Below, one piece after another: positions 46,071-59,817 of a DNA stretch of 64,000 nt. The position numbers and the translations under genes are program-made. Source of the DNA: Bin5 sp965207495 (GTDB lineage Bacteria > Chloroflexota > Anaerolineae > Caldilineales > Caldilineaceae); NCBI GenBank assembly GCA_965207495.1, contig OZ242287.1, forward strand, positions 1 through 64,000, read 5' to 3'. Below the pieces are notes generated by a model, which was not told the DNA's origin, made no database searches, and worked only from the letters and a program-made list of their open reading frames with translations. The first letter of the stretch is position 1, and each line of letters begins with the position of its first letter.

Positions 46071-47866
46071 CGCAGGTCTCAGAGCGTCCGCCGATTTCGG
46101 TGGTCAGCGCCTGGTGGGGCCTGATCCGCTGTTTTCCCGGCCTGTATTCGCTAACGACGGCATTGCGGATATTCGTATTTGTCGGGATTTTCCAGGCGAC
46201 GGGGCTGATCATTCGCTTCTACTTCGATTCGCTGTCGGGCTCGGCGCCGCTGGCGTGGGGGCCGAACGCCTGGACCGCGGTGATGCTGGCGGCGGCGCTG
46301 CTGCGCAACGGGCTGATATTTACCGATATGTACGTATTCTTTCGGTGGACTTTCAGCACCGCGGCCACGATGCGCAAGAATCTGCTGGAGCACATCCTGA
46401 GCATGCCGGGCGCGCGTTCGTTGCCCAGCTCTACCGGCGAGGCGATCAGCCGCTTCCGCGAGGATGCGGAAGAGGTGGGCAACTTCACTGTGTGGGCGCT
46501 CTTTCTGCTGGCAACGGGCAGCTTTGGTGTGATGGCACTTGTGACGATGGCGCGCATCCATCTGCGCGTCACGATCTTCGCCTTTCTGCCACTGCTGCTC
46601 GTGGTCGTGGTGGCCAATCTGGCCAGGGTCAGAGTCCAGCAGTACCGAGAGGCCAACCGGTCCGCGGCCGGCAATGTGGCCGGATTCATCGGTGAGATGT
46701 TTGAGCACGTGCAGGCTGTGCAGGTGGCCGGCGCGGAGGAGAGTATGCTGGCGCAGTTTGAGGCGTTGAACGAGAATCGCCGCAAGAACGCGCTGCGCGA
46801 TCGTCTCTTTAACGAGGTTCTCAACTCGACCTTTCACAATGTAGTCAACGTCGGTATGGGGATGATCCTGCTGCTGGCGGGCTCGGCGCTGCGGGACGGC
46901 TCGTTCACGATCGGCGATTTCTCGCTGTTTGCCTACTACCTGACTTTCGTCACCAACATGATCTCCACAATCGGGACGTTTTTCGCGCGTTGGAAACAGG
47001 CAGGGGTCTCGATCGAGCGCATGGACCGGCTGCTGCAGGGGTCGCAGACCTCCGCCCTGGTGCGCAAAACGCCGATCCATTTGAGCGGCGCCTTTCCTTC
47101 GGCGGAGGATGATACGCCAGTCGGGGCCGAACCGCTGCAGACTCTTTCGGTTTCCGGCCTGACGTACTGCTTCCCCGGATCGGAGAAGGGGATCGTCGAT
47201 ATCGATCTGCAGTTGGAGCAGGGCAGCTTTACGGTGGTAACGGGCCGGATCGGCGCGGGCAAGACGACTCTGCTGCGGGCGCTGCTGGGTCTTCTGCCGG
47301 CCGAATCCGGGAAAATCCACTGGAACGGGCGCGTTGTCGGTGAACCGGCGTCTTTCTTTGTGCCGCCGGTGAGCGCGTACATTTCGCAGACGCCGAGCCT
47401 GTTCAGTGAATCGTTGCGGGAGAATATTCTGCTGGGGCTGGATGCGGACGAGGCGGAGGTGGCGCAGGCGGTGCGGGCGGCGGCGCTGGAATCGGATCTG
47501 GAGCAGTTTGAGAATGGGTTGGAGACGGTGGTGGGGCCGCGGGGCGTAAGGCTGTCGGGCGGCCAGAGGCAGCGGGCGGCGGCGGCGCGCATGTTCATCC
47601 GGCAGGCGGCGTTGCTGGTGTGTGACGATCTGTCCAGTGCGCTGGATGTGGAGACGGAGCAGTTGTTGTGGGAGCGGCTTTTCGCGCGGCAGGACGCCAC
47701 CTATCTGGTCGTTTCGCACCGGCGGCCGCTGTTGCGGCGGGCGGACCAGATCGTTGTGCTCAAGTCGGGCCGCGTGGCGGATGCAGGCAGGTTGGAGCCG
47801 TTGCTGGAACGCTGTGCGGAGATGCGCAGCCTGTGGGAGGGTCGGGCGCTGGACGGGGACGGGTAG
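46067..47866 (+). CDS. ABC exporter subunit 2 (degenerate ATPase site)
   Basis: 599 residues with the same fusion layout. It has Walker A GRIGAGKTT and a canonical signature LSGGQRQR, but Walker B reads LLVCDDLSSALD, so the catalytic Glu is Asp. That complements subunit 1, which has the Glu but a variant signature, the pattern of asymmetric heterodimeric exporters. It ends three bases before the convergent cdsA stop. Confidence 0.93.
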   Translation: MTQVSERPPISVVSAWWGLIRCFPGLYSLTTALRIFVFVGIFQATGLIIRFYFDSLSGSAPLAWGPNAWTAVMLAAALLRNGLIFTDMYVFFRWTFSTAATMRKNLLEHILSMPGARSLPSSTGEAISRFREDAEEVGNFTVWALFLLATGSFGVMALVTMARIHLRVTIFAFLPLLLVVVVANLARVRVQQYREANRSAAGNVAGFIGEMFEHVQAVQVAGAEESMLAQFEALNENRRKNALRDRLFNEVLNSTFHNVVNVGMGMILLLAGSALRDGSFTIGDFSLFAYYLTFVTNMISTIGTFFARWKQAGVSIERMDRLLQGSQTSALVRKTPIHLSGAFPSAEDDTPVGAEPLQTLSVSGLTYCFPGSEKGIVDIDLQLEQGSFTVVTGRIGAGKTTLLRALLGLLPAESGKIHWNGRVVGEPASFFVPPVSAYISQTPSLFSESLRENILLGLDADEAEVAQAVRAAALESDLEQFENGLETVVGPRGVRLSGGQRQRAAAARMFIRQAALLVCDDLSSALDVETEQLLWERLFARQDATYLVVSHRRPLLRRADQIVVLKSGRVADAGRLEPLLERCAEMRSLWEGRALDGDG

Positions 47867-47869
47867 GCG

Positions 47870-48757
47870 CTAGCCTGCGCCGAGAAGCAGGGCCATCTGG
47901 TAGACGAACGGCAGCACGAACATGATGCTGTCGAGCCGGTCGAGGAATCCGCCGTGGCCGGGCAGGAAGACGCCGCTGTCCTTGACGCCGATCTGGCGTT
48001 TGAGCATGCTGATGGCCAGGTCGCCGAAGAGGGCGAGGATTCCGCCCACGAGCCCGATGAAGGCGCCAAGCCAGACCGCGAGTCCGAGCGGTGACCAGAA
48101 GGCGATTGCGGCGCCTGTAAGTGTGGCTGCAATCCAGCCGCCGACGGTTCCTTCCCAGGTTTTCTTGGGACTGAGCGCGGGCAGGATTCGCCTGCGGCCG
48201 ATGGTGACGCCGACGAAGTAGGCGGCGCTGTCGTTGATCATGGTGATGCAGAGCCCGAGCAGCATCCAGTAGAGACCGTTGGGAAGGAGGCGCAGGGCGA
48301 GGGCCTGGCCCATCATGAGGCCGATGTAGCTGGCGCCGGCAACGGTGAGCGCCCAGTTGCGGAAGGGCTTATGGTCCTGCGCCTGGGCCACCGCCTCGGT
48401 TTCAGATTGATCGGGGCCGCTTGCTCCGGGGCTGTCGGGGCTGGGGTTGTCCTCTTGCGGGGGGGCGCCCTGTTGGGACAGCAGGATGCGGATGAAAATG
48501 ATGATGAAGCCGAATGTGAGGACAAGCTGGGGCGCGACCGGGACGAGCGACCAAAAGGAGAACATGAGCGCCAGCGTCCAGGCGAAGCCGTACCAGCGGG
48601 CCGGCCTGTAGCCGCTCCTTTCGATCAGGACATAGTATTCATAAGCCCCCAGCGATGTGAAGAAGGTGAGCAGGAGGACCCACCAGATACCGCCGTACCA
48701 GAGTGCGAGCAGGACTGGAACCAGCGCAATCAGGCCAGCGATGACTCGTCGTTTCAC
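47870..48757 (-). CDS. cdsA: phosphatidate cytidylyltransferase
   Basis: 295 residues and about eight membrane helices. It makes CDP-diacylglycerol from phosphatidate and CTP. The C-terminal signature KDSGVFLPGHGGFLDRLDS is complete. A 40-residue hydrophilic Pro/Glu/Ser insert (about 98-135) sits between helices. GTG start at 48757. It ends the rpsB-tsf-pyrH-frr-uppS-cdsA operon. Confidence 0.95.
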   Translation of the reverse strand: MKRRVIAGLIALVPVLLALWYGGIWWVLLLTFFTSLGAYEYYVLIERSGYRPARWYGFAWTLALMFSFWSLVPVAPQLVLTFGFIIIFIRILLSQQGAPPQEDNPSPDSPGASGPDQSETEAVAQAQDHKPFRNWALTVAGASYIGLMMGQALALRLLPNGLYWMLLGLCITMINDSAAYFVGVTIGRRRILPALSPKKTWEGTVGGWIAATLTGAAIAFWSPLGLAVWLGAFIGLVGGILALFGDLAISMLKRQIGVKDSGVFLPGHGGFLDRLDSIMFVLPFVYQMALLLGAG

Positions 48758-48835
48758 TGTTTTCGATATCCGATTACAGGACTACAAGGTTCAGGGGGGA
48801 GAAGGGGATAGGGACGTTCTGCAAAGCGGGCGAGT

Positions 48836-49600
48836 TTATTCGGCATCGGGCACGCCGCCGAAACGGCGGCTGCGGCGATTGAACTCGAGCAGTGCTTTGT
48901 ATAACTCGGCCTTGTCGAAAGTCGGCCAGTATGTCGGGGTTGAATAGTACTCGGCATAGACCGACTGCCAGATGAGGAAGTTGCTCATCCGCCAATCTCC
49001 GCCGGTGCGGATGATCAGATCCGGGTCGGGCAGGCCGTTTGTGTACAGGTAGCGGCTGAAGGTCTCTTCGCTCAGGGAATCGGGGTCGATGCCATCTCTG
49101 ATGATGCGGCGGGTGGCGTCCAAGATTTCGCCGCGTCCGCCGTAGTTGAAGGCCACATTGAGGATGATTCTGTCGTTGTGCTTGGTGTAATCGAGTGCGT
49201 GCAGGATCTGTTTTTGCAGTTCTTCGTTGATGCCGGCCATGCGTCCGCTATGGCGGATCTGCACACCGTTTTCGTGGAGTTCCTGGAGCCGGTTGCGCAG
49301 CGCGTTTCCCAGCAGGCGCATAAGCCCCGACACCTCTTCGATGGGGCGGGACCAGTTTTCGGTAGAGAAGGCGTAGATGGTCAGGACTTTGATACCGAAT
49401 TCGACGGAGGCTTCGAGGATCGGTTGGATATTATCGACACCGGCGCGATGTCCGATAAATCGAATCAGGCCTCTTTCCGTGGCCCAGCGGCCATTTCCGT
49501 CCATGATAATGCCAACATGGTAGGGAATCTTGGCGAGAGGGGGGAAAGCGTCTTCGATCAGGTTATCCGGGCTCTGCCGAACTGCATGGGGACTGCTCAA
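48836..49600 (-). CDS. uppS: isoprenyl transferase (undecaprenyl diphosphate synthase)
   Basis: 254 residues. It condenses isopentenyl units to the C55 carrier for cell-wall glycans. Motifs: GIIMDGNGRWA, GHRAGVDNI, LTIYAFSTENWSRP, and the C-terminal RTGGDWRMSNFLIWQSVYAE. TTG at 49600 is taken as start (AAGGAG 11 bases upstream); no ATG lies before the catalytic motif. 22 bases after frr. Confidence 0.95.
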   Translation of the reverse strand: MSSPHAVRQSPDNLIEDAFPPLAKIPYHVGIIMDGNGRWATERGLIRFIGHRAGVDNIQPILEASVEFGIKVLTIYAFSTENWSRPIEEVSGLMRLLGNALRNRLQELHENGVQIRHSGRMAGINEELQKQILHALDYTKHNDRIILNVAFNYGGRGEILDATRRIIRDGIDPDSLSEETFSRYLYTNGLPDPDLIIRTGGDWRMSNFLIWQSVYAEYYSTPTYWPTFDKAELYKALLEFNRRSRRFGGVPDAE

Positions 49601-49622
49601 TGGAACACTGACTCCTTGTTGG

Positions 49623-50180
49623 TCAGATGGTCATGATTTCGGATTCTTTGTCGCGTGCGATGTCGTCGACGTTGGCCACGAAGTCATTGGTGACCACTTG
49701 GGCCTGGTCCTGGCCGTCGTGCAGGTCATCTTCGGTGATGAGGCCCTCGCCCTCAAAGGAGCGCATGTCTTTGATTGCATCCCGCCTGATGTTGCGAATT
49801 GCGATGCGGGCCTCTTCGGCGCGGCGGGCAACCTGTTTAGTCAGGTCGCGGCGGCGCTCTTCGGTCAACGGCGGAATTGTGAGGTGGATCTGTTTGCCGT
49901 CGTTGCTGGGTGTCAGGCCAATGTCTGACACGGCGATGGCGCGCTCGATGGCCCCGATGTCGGTTGGCGTATAGGGGCGAATCTGGAGGGTTTGCGCCTC
50001 CGGGACGGAGATGGATGCGATCTGCACCAGTGGGGTGGGGACGCCGTGATAGTCAACGCTAAGGCGCTCCACGAGTGCGGGGCTGGCCCGGCCTGTGCGG
50101 ACTGCCATGAGGTCTGTCTGTAAACTGCTGATCGCTTTGTTCATGCGATCGCGTGTTTCATCCAAGATGTCTTCAATCAC
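49623..50180 (-). CDS. frr: ribosome recycling factor
   Basis: 185 residues, the family standard. With EF-G it splits post-termination ribosomes. Hallmarks: LMAVRTGRASPALVERL, YHGVPTPLVQIASIS, NDGKQIHLTIPPLTEERRRD and RNIRRDA. GTG start at 50180 with GGAAGGAG seven bases upstream. The 290-base gap to pyrH (50181-50471) shows no gene or clear hairpin. Confidence 0.97.
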   Translation of the reverse strand: MIEDILDETRDRMNKAISSLQTDLMAVRTGRASPALVERLSVDYHGVPTPLVQIASISVPEAQTLQIRPYTPTDIGAIERAIAVSDIGLTPSNDGKQIHLTIPPLTEERRRDLTKQVARRAEEARIAIRNIRRDAIKDMRSFEGEGLITEDDLHDGQDQAQVVTNDFVANVDDIARDKESEIMTI

Positions 50181-50471
50181 AACGGCACTCCTTCCACGTC
50201 AGCGGCGCTAGGGGCTGGTTCGCAGTTCTGAGGCCATTTGGGCGCAATCAGTTGGCATTGGCGACATGGCCCATGTCGCCAGGGGGTAGGTGTTGGGCTG
50301 AAGCTGGACTGGCGTGTTATCGCCGGAAATTCGAGATACGAAGGGACGGCTCAATCGGAATTTCTGGATAGAGTTCTGTCACTTCCTCAGTTCTTTAGTT
50401 GTCTTAATATTTTAGCAGAGGTACAGAACAAACGAAAAACGATGTATGTTACCCCGTGGGCGCCGATGTTG

Positions 50472-51203
50472 TCAGGCTGAGACCTTGCCGGAGAAGACGG
50501 TGCCGACGGGCTCACCCTTGACGACCTTTACGAGGGCGTCTTCGGTCCATACGTTGACGACCGAGATGGGCAGGTTGTTGTCCATGCACATGGCGATCGC
50601 GGTACTGTCCATTACGCCGATGCGCATGTTGAGGGCGTCGATATAGGAGAGATGTTTGAAGCGGCGGGCGTCACTGTTTTCCTTGGGGTCTTTGTCGTAG
50701 ACAGCGTCCACCTTGGTCGCTTTGATCAGGACTTCGGCATTGATTTCCATGGCGCGCAGGCTGGCAGCGGTATCGGTGGTGAAATAGGGATTGCCGGTGC
50801 CGGCGCCGAAGATGACGACGCGGCCTTTTTCCAGGTGGCGAATGGCCCGCCGCTGGATGTAGGGTTCGGCGACGGCTCGGATTTCGATGCCGGTCATGAC
50901 ACGGGTGGGCAAGCCGGCGCGCTCGAGGGCGTCCTGCAGCGCGAGCGCGTTCATCACCGTTCCAAGCATGCCGATGTGGTCGGCGGTCACCCGCTCCATG
51001 CCATGGTCGAGGCCGTCCTCTTTGCCCCGCCACATGTTGCCGCCGCCGATAACGAGGGCCACTTCTGTGCCCATGTTGACGATCGCCAGGATTTTCTGGG
51101 CCGCTTCTTCGGCCCGCCTGGGGTCGATGCCGAATCCGCCTTCGCCGGCCAGCGCCTCGCCTCCCATTTTGAGTAGAACGCGGCGGTATTTGAGAGCATC
51201 CAT
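50472..51203 (-). CDS. pyrH: uridylate kinase
   Basis: 243 residues. It phosphorylates UMP to UDP. Motifs: LLKMGGEALAGEGGFGID, VIGGGNMWRG, VFGAGTGNPYFTTDTAA-type region and KATKVDAVYDKDPKEN. ATG 51203 is chosen (AAGGAG eight bases upstream); a 50-residue in-frame extension would run through the tsf terminator and is not credible. Confidence 0.97.
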   Translation of the reverse strand: MDALKYRRVLLKMGGEALAGEGGFGIDPRRAEEAAQKILAIVNMGTEVALVIGGGNMWRGKEDGLDHGMERVTADHIGMLGTVMNALALQDALERAGLPTRVMTGIEIRAVAEPYIQRRAIRHLEKGRVVIFGAGTGNPYFTTDTAASLRAMEINAEVLIKATKVDAVYDKDPKENSDARRFKHLSYIDALNMRIGVMDSTAIAMCMDNNLPISVVNVWTEDALVKVVKGEPVGTVFSGKVSA

Positions 51204-51256
51204 TACAACAACTCCTTGGACTGGGCGACGCAGTCTAACGGTGCGCCGGCGATGAC

Positions 51257-51290
51257 ACAAAAAAGCCCAGCCCAAGAAAGGCTGGGCTGG
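51257..51290 (-). terminator. intrinsic terminator between tsf and pyrH
   Basis: On the minus strand AGCCCAGCC and GGCTGGGCT pair (9 bp, 7-base loop), followed by TTTTTTG. It would end or attenuate rpsB-tsf transcripts before pyrH. Confidence 0.9.
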
Positions 51291-51303
51291 ACTTAGCAGT
51301 CGG

Positions 51304-51897
51304 TTAGCCGATTTGCAGGCGGCTGAAACGGCTGACCTGGATATTTTCGCCAAGGCTGGCGATGTTTTCGACGAGAACGTCCTTGACGTTTTTGTCAGAG
51401 TCCTTGAAGTACTCCTGCTCCATCAGGCAGACATCGCTGAACCATTTTTCCAGTTTGCCTTCGGCGATGCGATCAAGGATTCTTTCGGGTTTGCCGCTGT
51501 CCTGCGCCTGGGCTTTGTAGATGGCTATTTCCTTGTCCAGGATGTCAGCGGGGACCTCTTCCCGGGCTACATATTCGGGGTTGGACGCCACGACGTGCAT
51601 CGCGAGATCGCGGGCCAGTTCCTGGAACTGCTCGGTGCGGGCTACGAAATCGGTCTCGCAGTTGAGCTCGACCATAGCGGCGACCTTGCTGCCGTGGTGG
51701 ACGTAGCTGCCGATGATACCTTCATCGGCGTCGCGGTCGGCCTTTTTGGCCGCTGCAGCCAGCCCCTTTTCGCGCAGATATTCCACGGCTTTGTCAAAAT
51801 CGCCATTATTTTCGTTCAGCGCTGTTTTGCAGTCGAGAATGCCGGCCCCTGTGGCGCCGCGCAACTCTTTCACCATCTGTGCTGTGATTGCAGCCAT
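51304..51897 (-). CDS. tsf: elongation factor Ts (short form)
   Basis: 197 residues, the short type found in thermophiles, cyanobacteria and Chloroflexota. It exchanges GDP on EF-Tu. N-terminal UBA-like part (VKELRGATGAGILDCKTAL) and the core with CETDFVARTEQFQELARDL. Start ATG 51897 with AGGAGGA upstream. Ends just before a terminator. Confidence 0.97.
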   Translation of the reverse strand: MAAITAQMVKELRGATGAGILDCKTALNENNGDFDKAVEYLREKGLAAAAKKADRDADEGIIGSYVHHGSKVAAMVELNCETDFVARTEQFQELARDLAMHVVASNPEYVAREEVPADILDKEIAIYKAQAQDSGKPERILDRIAEGKLEKWFSDVCLMEQEYFKDSDKNVKDVLVENIASLGENIQVSRFSRLQIG

Positions 51898-51980
51898 GAT
51901 CCTCCTCCTGATTGCCTTGCTGCATTAATACTTTGCTGCACAGTTATTCACGCTTCGACGCGTGCCTGCTTTATCCGCGT

Positions 51981-52030
51981 AATCGTCCGCACTGCGCAAA
52001 TATTACGCCTTCGCAGCTGTGCGGACGATT
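51981..52030 (-). other. long hairpin between rpsB and tsf
   Basis: AATCGTCCGCAC (51981-51992) and GTGCGGACGATT (52019-52030) form a perfect 12-bp stem, with a further TGCG/CGCA pairing inside. There is no T-tract, so a processing or attenuation role is more likely than termination. Confidence 0.7.
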
Positions 52031-52155
52031 CCGTCTGATTGTCCGATTTGGGCGCGCAGTATGTTCTGCGGCTCCTTATCGGCAAGACATTGCTGCTGAT
52101 ATAGTCTGCTGTGAGCGGCCGGTGTATGGAACGGGCCAGCGCACAGCAGGAGCGG

Positions 52156-53142
52156 TTAGCCTTCTTCGCCGACCGGTTCAGTTTCCGCCGGTTCAGTTTC
52201 AGCCGATGCGGGTTCCGCCTGCTCAGGGGGCGCTTCGCCGCCCGTCTGAGAAGGTTGGGCCTCAGCGACAGCCGCTGTGTTCTCCTCTTCGGGGGCGCTG
52301 GCGGCCTGCGCGGCGGGTTCGCTTCCTTCTTCTGGCTGCCCTTCTTCCTCGTCTTCCATGCCTTGCAGCTTGGCCAGTGTGCTCGGCCCGAGGTACTGCT
52401 CCAGTTCCGCCAGCTCGTCGTCAGAGACCTGTCCTGTCTCGACCATGTCCACTTCGCGGAAGCGGCGTCCCTCTTCGACTGCGTCGGCGACAATGCGTGT
52501 AATCAGCTTGACGGCTCGGATCGCATCATCATTGCCAGGAATGACATAGGTGATTTCATCCGGGTCGGAGTTGGTATCGGCGACAGCGATCAGAGGGATT
52601 CCGATCTTGTTGCTTTCCTTGACGGCGAGCTCTTCCCGTTGCGTATCGATCACGAAGATCAGATTGGGCATGGCGGTGAGCGTCTTGATCCCGCCGATAC
52701 GACGGTTCAGCTTGGCAAGTTCGCGATCGATGACCAGTTGCTCGATCTTGGGAAGCGACTGGAATTCGCCATTGGACTTACGCCGTTCCTGGCGGTTCAG
52801 GTAGTCGATCCGTTGTTTGATCGTGGTCCAATTTGTCAGGGTACCACCCAGCCAGCGATTGTGGATGTAGGGCATACCGCAACGGGTGGCCTCCTGCTCG
52901 ACGGTGCCCTGCGCCTGTCTCTTGGTGCCGACAAACAGGATTGTGCCGCCATCGGCGACGAGGCGACGTACCATTTCATAGTATTCATTGATGCGCGTCA
53001 TCGTCTGGTGCAGATCGATGATATGGATTCCACTGCGCTCGGTAAAGATATACGGGCGCATTTTCGGGTTCCAGCGCCGGGTCCTGTGCCCGAAGTGTAC
53101 GCCGGCCTCCAACAGCTCTTTCATCGTAACAGCTGATGCCAC
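52156..53142 (-). CDS. rpsB: 30S ribosomal protein S2 with acidic tail
   Basis: 328 residues; the first 240 are a standard S2 (LLEAGVHFGHRTRRWNPKMR, NRWLGGTLTNW, PNLIFVIDTQREELAVKE). About 75 extra C-terminal residues are Glu/Ala/Pro-rich (EPAETEPVGEEG end) and probably disordered. GTG 53142 is chosen because AGGAGG precedes it by five bases; upstream in-frame residues look non-coding. Confidence 0.96.
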   Translation of the reverse strand: MASAVTMKELLEAGVHFGHRTRRWNPKMRPYIFTERSGIHIIDLHQTMTRINEYYEMVRRLVADGGTILFVGTKRQAQGTVEQEATRCGMPYIHNRWLGGTLTNWTTIKQRIDYLNRQERRKSNGEFQSLPKIEQLVIDRELAKLNRRIGGIKTLTAMPNLIFVIDTQREELAVKESNKIGIPLIAVADTNSDPDEITYVIPGNDDAIRAVKLITRIVADAVEEGRRFREVDMVETGQVSDDELAELEQYLGPSTLAKLQGMEDEEEGQPEEGSEPAAQAASAPEEENTAAVAEAQPSQTGGEAPPEQAEPASAETEPAETEPVGEEG

Positions 53143-53281
53143 AAGAACCTCCTGGGTTTCGCTTCCGCCCTGTTCACGCTGGGAATGACCGCGTCTTGGC
53201 GGCACCCCATTCCTCAGTCCCAGGACGTGTTGAATGGATAGTAACTCGATCTGTTCTGGCGATAATGTCAGCCATCACAGA

Positions 53282-53307
53282 CCGACTATGAATGTTAACA
53301 TAGTCGG
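53282..53307. promoter_or_regulatory. perfect palindrome upstream of rpsB
   Basis: CCGACTATG-N8-CATAGTCGG, 9-bp arms. On the minus strand a TTGAAC / TAACAT promoter-like pair (16-base spacer) overlaps it, so it could be an operator or an mRNA leader hairpin. Function is inference. Confidence 0.45.
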
Positions 53308-53315
53308 CGCTATGT

Positions 53316-53341
53316 TCAAAAAATGATCCTGACGGATCGTT
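53316..53341 (-). terminator. weak terminator after the OmpR-type regulator
   Basis: GATCC-GTCA-GGATC stem followed by ATTTTTTG on the minus strand, about 20 bases after the regulator's stop. Confidence 0.5.
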
Positions 53342-53359
53342 TTACAGTTCTGATTGGGA

Positions 53360-54085
53360 TCAGGACTGTGCTGCATCCTTGAAGTCGCGGAACCGATAGC
53401 CCAGGCCGCGTTCGGTAAAGATGTAGCGCGGCTTGGATGGATCCGTCTCGATTTTTTTGCGGAGGTAGGTAATATATAGACGCAGCAGGTGATTGTCGTT
53501 TACATATTCGTGCCCCCATACTTTGGTCAACAGCACTTCATGGGGGACGACCCAGCCGGCGTTCTGGATGAGCTGGTGGAGGAGGCGATACTCGGTAGGG
53601 CGCAAGCTCAGTCGTTCGCCGTCGACGATCACATCGCGGCGCTGCAGGTCCACCTGCAAGCGGTCGTCGATGGTGATAATCTGGTCTTCGGGCCGGGCAT
53701 TGGTCACTTCAAAACGGCGCAGCACGGCGCGAATGCGGCTGGACAGCTCGCGCGGGCTGAACGGCTTTGTTACATAGTCATCTGCGCCGAGGTCCAGCCC
53801 TCTGATGCGGTCGCCTTCGTCTGAGCGCACGGTGAGCATAATGGCCGGGATGTCGCTGATTTCGCGCAGCCGTTTGAGTGTTTCGAAGCCGTCCAGGCCG
53901 GGCATTTCGACATCGAGAAGGACGAGATTGGGTTCATATTCGCGGACTTTGTCGAGGGCCTGGAAGCCGTCATTGGCTTCCAGCGTCTGATAGCCTTCCA
54001 GGTCCAGGTTCATTTTTACGAAGCGCACCATGCGCGGTTCGTCGTCGACGACCAGGATCTGTTTGGCGGGGCCTGTTTGCGACAT
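53360..54085 (-). CDS. OmpR/PhoB-type response regulator
   Basis: 241 residues from ATG 54085 (AAGGA upstream). Receiver domain: VVDDEPRMVRF, phosphoacceptor Asp in LVLLDVEMPGLDGFE, Lys in DDYVTKPFSPREL. Winged-helix domain: LRPTEYRLLHQLIQNAGWVV and YITYLRKKIETDPSKPRYI. No kinase is next to it. A longer in-frame extension to 54433 looks non-coding. Confidence 0.94.
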   Translation of the reverse strand: MSQTGPAKQILVVDDEPRMVRFVKMNLDLEGYQTLEANDGFQALDKVREYEPNLVLLDVEMPGLDGFETLKRLREISDIPAIMLTVRSDEGDRIRGLDLGADDYVTKPFSPRELSSRIRAVLRRFEVTNARPEDQIITIDDRLQVDLQRRDVIVDGERLSLRPTEYRLLHQLIQNAGWVVPHEVLLTKVWGHEYVNDNHLLRLYITYLRKKIETDPSKPRYIFTERGLGYRFRDFKDAAQS

Positions 54086-54308
54086 TACGACATTCCTTCG
54101 GATTTCTGCGCGCCTGCGTGCGATAGGGGCGGCATTATTTATGATAACATGAACCCTTTGCGCGCGGATAGTCCTTGCGATTGGAATCGAAGTAGGAAAG
54201 AGTCTGCGTTTCGGCGGTAGGCGTTCCCCGGTCGACTGTGGCGGCCGTTCCTCTTTTTGCATGGTTGGCAGGCCAAAGAATTTGAACTGAAATTGGCGCA
54301 AACCGGAT

Positions 54309-54337
54309 TTGACAATGGAAAAGGGATGGGATAGAGT
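54309..54337 (+). promoter_or_regulatory. candidate rRNA promoter P1
   Basis: TTGACA (54309-54314), 17-base spacer, TAGAGT (54332-54337). About 390 bases before the 16S gene. Confidence 0.5.
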
Positions 54338-54455
54338 AAGACTTCTTGTCTCTGAAACCGTGAGGTCGACGGCTTCATGGTTGTTGGCAGAGGGTCTGGC
54401 TGGATGACATGGGTGGTACACGATCAAAGTCATTGTGAAACAGCGGGATCGGAAT

Positions 54456-54485
54456 TTGTCGGACGAGACATGGATGTAGTAAGAT
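54456..54485 (+). promoter_or_regulatory. candidate rRNA promoter P2
   Basis: TTGTCG, 18-base spacer, TAAGAT. Its predicted start near 54492 is just upstream of the 16S processing stem at 54497. The rest of 54086-54700 has no supported gene. Confidence 0.4.
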
Positions 54486-54496
54486 AGCAGGGTTGT

Positions 54497-54528
54497 GGCA
54501 CATTAACAGCTGAAGAGTGACAAGATAA
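54497..54528 (+). other. 16S precursor processing stem, 5' arm
   Basis: GGCACATTAAC...GAGTGACAAGATAA is nearly the reverse complement of 56332-56363, downstream of 16S. This loops out the 16S precursor, the usual RNase III substrate. Confidence 0.85.
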
Positions 54529-54703
54529 GCGAGTCCAGCAGACCTGTCAGTCGTTTTCGACTGTTCTGTGTTCCGGCGGTAGCTGGGATGCGGGGTGGTT
54601 TGGGAGCGAAATGACGGAGAGTTTTAATGAGCTTTGCGTAGAAGTGTTGTTGTTTCTTCGTGTACTGGGAGTAGGAGGTATGCGAGTGTGACGACAGCGA
54701 AAA

Positions 54704-56227
<1,524 letters not shown>

Positions 56228-56331
56228 AAGCGAAGGCGAAACCGTGGAGGCAGAGCAGTTGCTGCATAGCAGTTGCTGCGTTGTTGAGGAAGCGGAGACG
56301 TCTAGAGAAGTAAAGGTCTGTGAAAGGCCGG

Positions 56332-56363
56332 TTATCTTGTCACTTTTCAGGGGTTAACGTGCC
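56332..56363 (+). other. 16S precursor processing stem, 3' arm
   Basis: TTATCTTGTCACTTTTCAGG and the following GTTAACGTGCC pair with 54497-54528 over about 30 positions with a few mismatches. Confidence 0.85.
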
Positions 56364-56393
56364 TCTGAAGTGAAGGCAGGGCAAGTGGAGAGA

Positions 56394-56467
<74 letters not shown>

Positions 56468-56566
56468 CAGTCGTGTGGTGGAAGCGGTAGGGAAGCTGAA
56501 GCCGGCGATGGCAGCAAGCCAGGGGCCTGTACAGTCCCGGTCTGTTGTGAAGCGAAGTAGCAGGCA

Positions 56567-56607
56567 TGGCACATTAAGAACTGAATAGGATAGAGAAGAA
56601 CTGCTGT
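56567..56607 (+). other. 23S precursor processing stem, 5' arm
   Basis: TGGCACATTAAGAACTGAAT and the following 21 bases pair with 59621-59661 over about 40 positions with few mismatches. The TGGCACATTAA start is shared with the 16S stem. Confidence 0.88.
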
Positions 56608-56657
56608 AGGAATAAGAAGGGAGCGGCGACCTTCGGGTCGTTGCTCGATACACAGCA

Positions 56658-59598
<2,941 letters not shown>

Positions 59599-59620
59599 GT
59601 ATCATGTATATCTTGCGCCG

Positions 59621-59661
59621 ACAGCAGTACTTCTTTATCCTGTTCAGTTCTTAGTGTGCCA
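59621..59661 (+). other. 23S precursor processing stem, 3' arm
   Basis: Reverse complement, with few mismatches, of 56567-56607. Confidence 0.88.
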
Positions 59662-59817
59662 CGCGAGTGGCATCATCATACGCACACCGGCATCGCCGCA
59701 GCGCAGCTTCATAACAGCAGCGCAGCAGCACAACGGCAATGCCACATAACCAGCATGCAGTTCACAGCATGCGCAGCAAGACCACTCGCAACCTTAACCC
59801 TGCGTAAGTAAAGAGGA

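Noticed and set aside
54088..54433. Long N-terminal extension of the OmpR-type regulator
   Set aside because: Receiver domains begin at the chosen start; the extra 116 residues have no domain.
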